Shown in pieces: positions 10,931 through 20,769 of a stretch of DNA of 64,000 nucleotides. Location: contig JAOTON010001271.1 in NCBI GenBank assembly GCA_034440635.1, positions 496,001-560,000 of the forward strand. Direction: 5' to 3'. Under the pieces are notes generated by a model. That model was not told where the DNA came from, did not search any database, and worked only from the letters and a program-made list of their open reading frames with translations. Positions within the stretch are counted from its first letter, which is position 1; each line of letters begins with the position of its first letter. This stretch comes from Lepas anatifera (lineage: Eukaryota; Arthropoda; Thecostraca; Lepadidae). The translations under genes and the position numbers were made by a program.

Positions 10931-12153
10931 TAGTTTACTTTTGTTAGCTGACTTATTAGTGTATCTACTTGTGTTTTCATTATTAGAGAGACGCTTCCTT
11001 TTAGCATAATGACAGCTCTTTTCGTTAATATACTGATTATGATATTAGGGATGCCACTTCTTTCTCTGACTGGCAACCTGCTGATAATGTGACATCGCAG
11101 ATTCTTCGACAAACTTCACCGTGGCGAATCTTTGTGGATTTTGACCTTGTGTTCCGCTCAACGTAACATAAATTGTTTGCACTATTATCTTGGAAAAATA
11201 TGAGCCTAGAATATTTTGTACTTACATCACTGCGAGTCCTTTTTTCGTTGGCGTAGTGAGAAATTGCCTTGCGCTTCCGGGTAATAGTGTCATTTTTGTC
11301 GCATTTTTGGCTCATCAGGACTGTGAGCGCATAAAAGTTATTTGCTAAAGCTATGCATCTTGGTTCCAAGACTATTTCTACAAAAAACGAGGTTAAAATA
11401 TGATAGATCATGATATTTGTATCAGGTCCTGCAATGTAACATCTATTCAGGACCCAAAGGACCCAAAATTCTATCAGGATCTATTCAGGACCCAAAATTC
11501 AGGACCAGCAAACATACTATTCCATCGCTTCAAATCTATTTTAACCTCAAGCTACTCGTGTATGACTTTGATACAATACATCAAGCCCGCGCACGTGTAT
11601 TCACTTTTGCGGTACTTCATTAAAAACCCCATTCGAGATGACCTTGAAAATAATATATTTCAATGTTTCTAAGCCTAGCGCCTTACTTCAAAACTGACGG
11701 GATGTTCAATCTCGGCATTGTCCACTAGCGTCTTTCTCGTGTGTTGTCAGTGATTCGCCATTCGCAAGCTTCCCGCGCCATTTCTTTCGGTGATGTTTTT
11801 ATTTTTTAGAAAAAAGGTCCAAAGTCACCCTTAGTTGGCGACAGAAGCATGCATGGTCTGAAATTTGAATGTAAGATATCTTTGGATGTGTGTTATAAAG
11901 GTCAAACGTGGATACTGGTCTTTTGATCTCAACTCCTAAGGTTTGGTGTAACATTGGAAAAGACCGAGCAAACACGGTGGTACCCTGCGCTACTGTTCAC
12001 ACCAGGGAACATATGCTCAGGGGCGCAGTATACCTCTTCAGTTTTCAGACGGGATCTGTAAGGCGGCGCAGAATAACTACAGGTGGACCGAACTCCTTTC
12101 ACACATCACTGCCAAGAAGGGTGCTGCAGTGTGATACATTTTGTATTGGACCA

Positions 12154-12187
<34 letters not shown>

Positions 12188-12304
12188 TTTTGATGAATGG
12201 CCATAACTTTTGCAATAATCAGTATAGTCTCACACAACTTTGTGTGATTATATCAAACATGTGCAGCATTCCATCTGCGAAATTTAGTGTTTGTTAACTG
12301 ATTT
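10931..12304. other. No gene recognised; AT microsatellite at 12158-12184
   Basis: AT-rich sequence without a supported gene. A short direct repeat of 'caggacccaaa' type is seen at about 11447-11505. A pure AT run occupies about 12158-12184. Confidence 0.4.
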
Positions 12305-12605
12305 CAGTTTGCTCTACTTGAATTTTACTGAAAGGAGTGTAATGATGTCCCTCAGGCGATGTTGCACGTGCTGGAGTATTGGGCAGGACACCCATTGCGC
12401 AATTTCCTATTCAATATGGAGAACAATGGTTGATTTCAATCAGGAAGATACCATTTGGAACTATTTGCTTATTTAATGAGTTGTTACCTGCACTGAAGCA
12501 ACTACTAACATTGCGGACAAAGTTCCCCAAGTGGCTTGAAAACAGTACATTTACATGCGCTCAGATATGACGTCATGCCTCATTAACTGTTCTAGGTGTC
12601 TGGAC
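12305..12605 (+). repeat. Dispersed repeat shared with 48090-48371
   Basis: This roughly 300-bp block is highly similar to the segment just outside the left edge of duplication copy B. Shared text runs from ACTGAAAGG(A/G)GTGTAATG through ATGACGTCATGCCTC to the passage 'gttctaggtgtctgga'. It is non-coding. The sequence after about 12605 is not shared with 48372 onward, so this is a repeat with its own boundary. Confidence 0.7.
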
Positions 12606-12889
12606 AATCAGGGGTCAAAAAGTTGCCATTTTGTCATTCTAAATGGTGCCAGCTGGAGTTCCACCGGGTGACAAAAGTCACAAGTCGATGTACAAAAAAA
12701 GCACCTCTTATTCTCATACACTGCAAAATCTGGATTGACCTGATTGGCCCATTTTAATCGTCTGCGCCATAAGCTTTGTTCGACTAACCGTATTTGGTAA
12801 ATGCGGTGAATTATTCGAACCATATTAAATCCTGGGGTCTAAAAAGTTCAGGCCCTCGCCTATCTCTCAACATGGGCTGGTGACACGAA

Positions 12890-13160
12890 TGGTGATAAGG
12901 TGCCATTGTCACCATTGCCCCCAGGCTATGTCACCGGCCGTATTCACTTCTCCTTCCGTGGTCGAACACATCACTGCTATAATCAGCTGAGCGGCTCGGC
13001 CTTCACCGCACTGCGCCAGCCGCCGCATTAGGCGCTGTAAATATTTATTTATACATTAGGCGCTGTAAAAATATAGAGAGCGGAAAGGCAGGGAAGAGGA
13101 AGGAAAATATCGGTTGCTATCTTTCTTCCGCATGTGGTGGCAAGATGGCGAGAGTATAGG
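12890..13160 (+). promoter_or_regulatory. Possible CpG-bearing promoter or first exon
   Basis: A locally GC- and CpG-rich patch leads to CAAGATGGCG at 13140-13149. That resembles a YY1-type element overlapping a start codon with a good Kozak context. The frame from this ATG is only four codons without splicing. A 16-bp direct repeat (CATTAGGCGCTGTAAA) occurs twice at about 13025-13068. Interpretation as a promoter is tentative. Confidence 0.25.
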
Positions 13161-14750
13161 TGTTGATCAGTCAGGTATTTTGGTACTAAGTATGATATAG
13201 AAATACTGCTTAAACCTAATATAAGTGCTGCAGTGAAGGCAGACTTTTTGCCGCTGTGCTTACTGGTATGCCGAGTCGGGGATTCAAGTGGGGCACTTGT
13301 AACTGGGTACCTAGTTACCTATCTCTCTAAGCCCGTGTGTGGAAATCCTTGGGGGTCGGACCCCTCATTGGCGGAACCAGGACCATTTTTTGGAGGAACG
13401 AAATCAATGTTTGGAGGGGCTCCATCAAGAAATCCCGAAAATATAGTATTTTAAAAGGGCCTGAATTTGGATCTTTCGGTAGGCAAAAGACACTATTTTA
13501 GGCTTTGGTGGGGGCGACAGCCCTTTGGCCCCCCTTGGATCAACCCTCGGACCCCCTGAATTTGGGTCTCCCATAAACTTTATATAGGGCTTGTAGTGCT
13601 GTGCCAGCATCAACTCACAGAGACCTCCAGGTCTGCCTCATGCAGTGCCTATTTGAAGCAAGAAATATTTTTTGTTTCATCTTTGGAGTGTGTTGGGCAT
13701 CAATATCTAGATTTAATAACTGCAAAGCATCCCACTTCTAGTCTGCAAAAAAGTTGTGGATTGCCACAATGACCAGAATAAGAACTTGTAGTTTGAGCTG
13801 TTTAGGAGGTAGCTTTTGGGGGTGGCTATGACTAGTAGGGATGGGGGGTCAAGACCAGTATGGGGCAGTCTATGGGGGAAGAACAGTAGGTAAACAGATT
13901 GTGTCAGGTTTCAAAGTCTTATTAGGGTGGTTGTTGGACATAGTGAGCAGTTTTAGTACCTGCTTAGCTCATGCCTATATGATAAATCATGTGAAGCATT
14001 GATGTTCATATCTGGGTTCAGACCTACCATCTTGAAATAGTTTTTTCTGTCTGTGGGGCACCACTAGCACACTCTGGGTGGTGAGCGCCACCACTAACTC
14101 ATGCAAGCATCAAGAATATAAAATCATTTAAATTTGACAATAATGATTTTTCAGGTATTTTCATGGTAAAGGTATGTACATGGAAATATTTGTGCCATTA
14201 GTGTAAAATTTCAGCAGTCTTAAGAAGTCTGCCAAATTTTTCAGATTGGGGTCAGCAAAAGAAACTGCAGGGCACAAACATACGTGGGGGCAGAACTTGT
14301 AGTGCTGGGGCAAGCAGGGATGAACCACCAGATGCATATTTTAACATGGTGGATAGGTGAAGCATGTTGGTGGTTGTGGGCATTTGAGGATAGAATATGT
14401 TATTTTTGTGGCTTTTCATTTGCAGGTTAACAGCAAATGTGTATTACTCCATATAGGAAAAGAAGGAAGGAGTGTCACTGCTTCAGTTTTAAAAAACATT
14501 TGCCTCTTCAATGTCCCTTGGCTAGATAATGCTAGTGAATAAAAAATGATAGAAGTCTGGTTTGAAGAAGTGTTTTGGGAGATTAAGCAATGATGAGCAT
14601 GATGTGCTTTTCTCTAGCAATGATGTAAAATGTTTCACAAATGTGAATAAAATATTGAATAAAATGTTTAAAGCCAACATAATGGTAACTGTTGCAAGTT
14701 TTGCTGTGTTCAATGATCAACACCCTGCAAAATTTATCTTGATATTAGTA
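13161..14750. other. No supported gene; acceptor-like site at about 14423
   Basis: Mostly intron-like AT/GT-rich sequence. A run ending CATTTGCAG is followed by about 40 open codons to a stop at 14540-14542. It could be a terminal exon, but nothing supports this beyond the splice-like signal. Confidence 0.25.
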
Positions 14751-14754
14751 TTAA

Positions 14755-15779
14755 CCCGCGCCTCACCGGGGGTCCAGCGCCACCTTCGCCCCACCGGGGG
14801 GCCATCGATGGCCCCCCTCTAACTCCGAAAATATTGGCGGTAGCGCAAATCTGCAATGTGCAATAGAAAGCTCGCGTGAATTCAGTAAGAAATTACTTCA
14901 CATGTTTTAGTGCTCAGGTCAATGGTTTGACCTCCAGAGGTCAAATTAGGTCAAGATCGGCTATTTTCACTCAAATATGCAGTGCTTAAGCAAACTGGGC
15001 ATAACTCTCATGCCATTAGAGCTATTGAAGTCTCGTAGAGTACATTTAATAGGAAATTGTCAGTCCTTTTTCCGCTATCTGGAACGTAAAGACCTCCCGC
15101 CATTGGTTTGACCTCCAGAGGTCACCTCGTGACCTAAGATGACCTGAGGTCACGAAAGGTCAGAAAGTGACCTTGTCGTATATCAAGTGAAAGCCAGTGA
15201 CAAGACAAACACGATGGTGTTTGTTTCAGCGCTCTAGTTTAATTAGGTCAAAAGTTATTGTCAAAATACTGTTTTTGACCCCTGGTGACCTTGGATGACC
15301 TTGGAGAGGTCAAATGGCAAATATGGCCCCTGGAATCCGTGAAAGGGTGTCCAAGAACGCTTTTCTGATCAAGCTGAGCATTTTCAATCGCTTTTGTGAC
15401 TTTTAGATCATAAGACAGCTTTTCCCCATGCTTTTTCAATGGGAGAGGTCACCTCGTGACCTGACCTCAGGGCACGAAATCGAAAAATCCCGGATATACA
15501 CCTTGTAGACCCTGGAGGGGCCATAAAGTGTAGGAAGTTTCAAATTGATCGAATTCGAAATGTAGCTCTTACAGAGCTCTAAAGTTGAAGTGAGGTGACC
15601 TTGGTTGACCTCGTCTGGTGACCTGACCTTGGGTGACCCGGGGTAAAAAATTTTAGCGATGGTGGGAAAATGATGCAGTAAGAGGTAGAGCCCTCAACCG
15701 CGGTGCTGTGCCTCTTCGCTTTTCTGCTATCCCGGAAAAACCTTAAGGGGGGCCATCGATGCCCCCGGTGGGGCGAGGG
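14755..15779 (+). mobile_element. Complete TTAA-flanked element E5 with about 20 AGGTCA half-sites
   Basis: TTAA flanks both sides (14751-14754 and 15780-15783). The 18-bp ends CCCGCGCCTCACCGGGGG and CCCCCGGTGGGGCGAGGG are inverted with two mismatches. TTAA plus ends starting CCC resemble the piggyBac superfamily. I counted by hand 21 exact AGGTCA or TGACCT hexamers in 1.03 kb, against about 0.5 expected by chance. They include two copies of TGACCTCCAGAGGTCA, an everted pair with a 4-bp spacer. There is no coding capacity. Confidence 0.8.
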
Positions 15780-15783
15780 TTAA

Positions 15784-16790
15784 TATTATTTTAAGCATTT
15801 AGAAAGAGAAAATTGATCTTGGCTGGCTAAGGGTAGGGACCTAAAAAAGTTTGACAAATCAAAGAGCTGCCATAACAAGATTTTATCTAGGCAAGCCATG
15901 TTCTTTCAGCCTGTGTCATACACAGACATGATTGCATGGAACTGTAGTGCATTCATCAGATCATAAGTGAAAACAGAGTCAGTGTAACTGGCTGATAAAT
16001 GACCAAAAATATTTTCATTCAGCATGACTTTACAATCATGCAACAAATCCTCTTAATGTGGCTCCTGCCTTGTCTGCGAAGCATTGTAGGTGTTATTAGT
16101 TTTTGCTGAAGCGGCAGGTGTATATGTTTGGAATGGGCATTAGGCACTTGGGACTGCGGGAGAGGGGATTAGGAAGTCGCTTAAACTTTATCAAATACAG
16201 GCAAATTTTATGACAGCTTTAAGAAAGCTGTCTAGATAGAAAATATGAAGGAAATATTCATGATTGGACGGAAAGTAAGCTCACCCACATATCTGGCTCA
16301 ATTGAGGTGTATTGTGCAGGATGCAAAACTGTATACATGTTTTTGCATATTTTTTGCACTCTTAAACTCTTGCAAATTTTGGGAATGGTCAGGTACAATG
16401 TTATCCCTCAATATGCTATCGCACAATCTTTCACATGTAGAACTATTATTTTAGCGAAAAATTATGTTTGGCCTGGTGCCTATTGTCCTGGTCCTCATTT
16501 GGCACTCTTTATACGCTGAGATGTTTTGTGACTTCTTGCTCTATTTTTTATGCCACTGCTATTTTAAAACTAACTTTAAAAGCTCTGAAAGTATGGATTA
16601 AGTTTGAGAAAGAGAATACAAAATGCTGTCCATTCAGTTACATAATCCCTTTCCTCTGCGATGCCGACAACTAGAGAACATGGTTGCTTGGGGCTTGCTT
16701 TGGTTTGATACAGGTGGGGCTGGGGCAATGGCGTAGCCTAGGGGGTCCGTGGACTCCCCTTGGATTTACTGTTCACTGTAAAGCAGGAAT
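15784..16790. other. No gene recognised
   Basis: AT-rich sequence with short overlapping frames near 16245-16674 that carry no domain features. Nothing structural is seen. Confidence 0.35.
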
Positions 16791-16799
16791 ATGGGTGTT

Positions 16800-17720
16800 G
16801 TAGCTCCCCCCAGCTTGGTCTCGGGGACCCCGATGATCAGTCTTGGAGGGCCCCAGAGAATCGCTCTCGGGGACCTCTGAGCATCTGTCTTTTGGGTTCC
16901 CGAACATTCTTGGGGCTCCGAGCATCCTTCTCGGGGCCCCCGATCTTCTGGCCCTCGGGAATCAGTCTCGGGAGCCTCTAAACATTGGTCTTAAACATCA
17001 CTCCCGGGGGCCAGGGACATTGGTCTTGGGGGCCCCGAATATCGGTCTTGGGAGCTCCCGAATATCACCCTTGGGGGCCCCGAGACCACTGATCGGGACC
17101 ATGATTGGAGGGTCTCGAAACAAATGTTCGGTTAGATGTGCCTGTGTTGAGAATATGATGCTCACTGAGGTGGATTTCCTGGGATTGATAAAGTTATACA
17201 TTTTAGGGGCATCGAACATCGGTCTTGGGGCCCCCGAGCATTGCTCTTGACTCGGAGACCGTGATCATCGGTCTCCTGGACACCCCTCCACACTCAACAT
17301 CATTCTCGGAGGCTCTCGAGCATCACTGGGTCCTTCTGAGCTTGGTCTTAGAATCCCTCGAGAATCCGTCTTGGGGTCCCCGAATATCGGTTCCGAGCAT
17401 CGCTCTGGGGGGGAGGGGCGACACCAGGTTTTGGGGGTCCCGGAATGATTCTCGCGGCAGCGAGGCAGATGTTCGGGGCTCCCAAAGCGATGCTCGTGGA
17501 GTCCGAGACCGATGTTCGGGGGCCTCCGAGACTGATTCCCGGGGTCCCCGGAGGTTAAGTTTGGGGGCCCCGAAACCAATGCCTACGCTTTCAGGAACAA
17601 GGTCAGCTCAAAGCAAGTGAAGTGCTCGTTCAGTGAGCAAGGTCAGTTCGAGCATTGCGCTCAGAAGCCATCGTGAATCGGTCTCATGGACCCCTGAACA
17701 CCGATCCCGAGCAATGCTCT
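16800..17720 (+). repeat. Minisatellite of about 23-bp units (T2)
   Basis: Units resemble CCCCGAGCATCGGTCTTGGG followed by a few G/C residues, repeated at about 22-24 bp over roughly 0.9 kb. A non-repeat interruption lies at about 17105-17205. The unit is similar to T1 read on the opposite strand. Long open frames on both strands arise because stop codons are rare in the unit. Confidence 0.85.
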
Positions 17721-17993
17721 CGTTCTGTCTCCCGAAACTGCTGCACGAGAGCAAGCTGGGGGGGGGATCTGAGAGATGTTTATGAACATCAAGTGTGCAA
17801 ATTTATTTGTTTTATAATGTCGTGACTGTATGATCTTTAAAATATCACAATGATATTATTGCGTGATAATATCTTTCTTAACGGCAAATATTCAGCGGTA
17901 ACACTTAACTGCTACCCTCTCGCTGCGAGTTTCTTTATCTATAATTTTCTAAGAATAATCACTGAAGTGACATTGTAATATTTCGCTGCTCAG

Positions 17994-18099
17994 CAGGCAC
18001 AAGTGCGTGTGGTGAGTGGTGAGAGCCGCAAACTGCGAACTCTGAAGATGATTCTCCACCAGCAACTCCTTCCTCATCTGATCCCGTCCGTCCAGAGCG
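17994..18099 (+). CDS. Candidate internal exon, unknown gene
   Basis: A 106-bp open stretch lies between a pyrimidine-rich acceptor (TTTCGCTGCTCAG) and a consensus donor (GAGCG/GTGAGC). It would encode a plausible amphipathic segment containing VSGESRKLRTLKMILHQQLL. The amino-acid make-up looks like a genuine helical protein exon rather than repeat translation. I do not recognise the family and find no neighbouring exon to join. A reading frame on the opposite strand lacks splice signals and is less convincing. Confidence 0.4.
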
Positions 18100-19060
18100 G
18101 TGAGCTTTTCTCCTTCCTTCCTTCCATGACATGTTCTTAAGATATCCAGATAACACAATTTGTTTTAAATATTAATAAAGTGCGCCTTTTCCAATGATGT
18201 CGACAGTGGCCGCGGGGAGCCATGCTGCAGCTGCGAACTCTGTCACTTCGCGGTTGTAGCCATTAGCCACTGTCCGCAGCTTTAGCTTCCACTTAACCTA
18301 GGATCTTCCGGTCAGCTGTGTAGCTGCGTTACCCCTGGCTTGACTTTCGTGCATGAACGATAAAATGCAATTTATCCTATCTGTGGTCCTGATTGCCAGG
18401 GGCGTATCCAAAGGGGGAGCGATCGGCCCCACCCCCTTGGGCTGACCTTAAGCACTGGAAAGAAACGCCTCCCGCCGCAGCCGCTGGGCCACCGCAGGGG
18501 AGCCCTGTGGCTTTAGCTAGGCCCCGCAGGCTTCCAAATCAGGGGAAATGAAAGTTGATTTACGCCGAGAAACCACAGCGTAAAATTTGGAAGCTCCGGC
18601 CATATGGGTAAATTTCCCACTCCAGAATACATACGCAAAGATGCGTACAGAACAGAGCGGTGGCATCGTCATCAAAACACACAGGGCGAACCAGTCGAGG
18701 CCCTCTACGTTTCCCCTAGACTTTTGGGTATGAAATGTGCAAAAATTCGTAACGTAAGATGGGACTACTTTGAAATTGTGAAAAACTTTTAACAATGTTA
18801 AGGATTGATAAAAATGTTCTTTGATTCGAAAATTGTTCTGTGGAAAGTGTTGCAGAATTATCAAGGAAAAATAAAAAAATATATAAGGGAAGCGTATTTA
18901 CTTGGTATTTACGAAAATGCACAAAAATTCCATGGATTTCTAACGCTGCATAAACTTTCTAGTACGGCGTACGGCGGAAAATTGATAATTGTCTGAAAGC
19001 TCACTGCGTAAGAATCCTCATCCAAGTATTGTTTTGCCCCTGTTCCAAATGTCACCCGAA
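18100..19060. other. No supported gene
   Basis: Probable intron or intergenic sequence. A short 'caggggcgtatccaaaggggg'-like patch at about 18397 resembles the left end of the hAT-like MITEs seen elsewhere in the window, but no matching right end was found. Confidence 0.3.
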
Positions 19061-19074
19061 TTCAGGTCTAGGGG

Positions 19075-19240
19075 CCCATTTTAATGTATTTCGGGGCCTC
19101 TGAAATCGATCTCAGGGCTCCGAATGGTTGTCGTTTTGGATCTCCGAAGGTTGCTGTCGCACCCTCCCCCCAAATGCTGGTTTCCGGGTCTCCAGCTTTT
19201 GGCCTCGGAGACTCCCCGAGTGTTTCCTTTTTTACTTTTC
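19075..19240 (+). repeat. Short diverged tract of the GC-rich minisatellite type
   Basis: A few degenerate units similar to T2 (GGGCCTCTGAAATCGATCTC, then 'ggctccgaatggttgtcg'). It appears to be an eroded fragment of the same class of sequence. Confidence 0.5.
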
Positions 19241-19289
19241 GGCTCCTGGCCTTTGCCAACATCAGAAGCTACTGCCCAATTCCCCGCAT

Positions 19290-19483
19290 ATGCGGAAAAA
19301 TTCCGGGAATTGATGACTGTTTATCTATGTCCCACCGTGCCGGACAAGGCGGTTGGCAGTCATTGCCAAGACTAGGCTACGATTAAGCGTGAGAGCCAAC
19401 CCTGCGCCCAGCGGGTCCCGGGATCTGAACCCGAGACCCTTATCTCAGAAGGCAGGCGTGTTACCTCTGAGCTACACCGGTCT
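19290..19483 (-). repeat. tRNA-like SINE of a second family
   Basis: On the minus strand the head at 19483-19411 has an A-box-like TAGCTCAGAGGTAACACG and a B box GGGTTCAGATCCC. An anticodon-like hairpin with a 7-nt loop and T33 could also be drawn. The acceptor stem pairs poorly (about two mismatches plus a G-T pair), so this is not a functional tRNA gene. A non-tRNA body follows on the same strand towards 19290. The boundaries of the body are uncertain. Confidence 0.55.
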
Positions 19484-19489
19484 CTACAC

Positions 19490-20140
19490 TGGGCCCCTGA
19501 AAAGCTTCTAGGCCTCCTTTGGTTTACTCGGAACCTTTGAGTCTGCGACCGGGGCCCTCACAATTATCCCAGGCCCACTGCTGCCGAAGTCGGGCCCCTA
19601 TTCTCAGCAGTGGCAGATAATTTCCCTGTTTTCCACTCGGGCTCCCTGTGGTAGAAGCCGGGCCCCCAGTGGTTGAGCTGGGCCTCCTGTGGCTATCCGG
19701 GCAGCCTGACATGCTTCCGGGCGCCCTTTAGTCCAATTGGAACATCTGAGTCTGCGACCGGGCTCCTCCGAATTATCCCCAGCCCACTGCTGCCGAAGCC
19801 GGGCCCTATTCTCCGCAGATGCAGATAATTCCCCTCTTATCTACCCGGGCCCTCAGTGGGTCCAGCCGGGCCCTTTGCGGTTCACCCGGACCTCCTGTGA
19901 CTATCCGACCCCCTGAAGTGCTTCTGGACCCCTGTGGTCCACTTGCGACCTATGTGTTTGCGACCAGATCCCTCACGACAATCTCAAACATGTTGTGGCC
20001 GAAGCCAGTCCCCATACTTCTAACATTCATGCCCCCTCCCCCATGGTCTACCTAGGCCTGACTACAGTCGGGCCCCCTGCCTTGCTTGCGGTTACCCCTT
20101 TGGTATCGGCCCTCTGTGGCTGCAACCTCCGTCTTTGCTT
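19490..20140 (+). repeat. GC-rich minisatellite with higher-order period of about 208 bp (T4)
   Basis: Units of 20-24 bp carrying CGGGCCC-like cores are organised into a larger repeat. The landmark GTCTGCGACC occurs at 19541 and 19750, with a decayed third copy (GTTTGCGACC) near 19955. Other landmarks such as CACTGCTGCCGAAG recur with the same spacing. About nine subunits make one higher-order unit. Confidence 0.75.
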
Positions 20141-20378
20141 GGGAGCAATAGGTAACTCTTTATTCTAACAGGTCACAGAATATTTGATGCGATTCGAGAT
20201 GGTCCTGATCACTGATCCTAGTGGACATTTGGTCAATCCCTGTATTTGTGGAGATCCAATCCAATGTTGAGCGGACCTCAGCGAATTTAGCGCCGGTGCA
20301 TAGCTTTGTGACCCACCAGAATTCTTGAAGTTGTCTGCCTCCCAAAACGGAGGTTAAGGCTTTTTTTGCGCTTCGAAG

Positions 20379-20381
<3 letters not shown>

Positions 20382-20456
<75 letters not shown>
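20382..20456. repeat. TA microsatellite
   Basis: A pure TA dinucleotide run of about 75 bp. Confidence 0.98.
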
Positions 20457-20459
<3 letters not shown>

Positions 20460-20769
20460 GTTTTTAATGAAAATGTATTCCTTGCACGGTCCAGCCCCTA
20501 AGCTATTCCTGACCCCCTGTCAAGGCCCCCTTTGGTAATTCCTCGATCCGTTCCTGCTGATTGCTCACATATACTTCCTTCGGCTTCAAACGTTAGATAA
20601 ATATATCAGAACTTTTAGCTCTGGCTTATATTGGGAGCATAATAAACAAAACAATGAAAAACGGTGTAATAACTCAAAGAAATAAGGGTTTTGGTAGTAT
20701 TTTTTAAATTTGGTGACACATTCGTGATGTGGAATTTCAAATGGTGACACGCCAGCAACTTGTTTGACC

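Noticed and set aside
16843..17620. Overlapping open frames of 100-135 codons on both strands
   Set aside because: They coincide with the 23-bp minisatellite T2. The openness comes from the GC-rich, stop-poor unit.
19411..19483. Possible functional tRNA gene on the minus strand
   Set aside because: A and B boxes are present but the acceptor stem has mismatches and a non-tRNA body follows, so a tRNA-derived SINE fits better.
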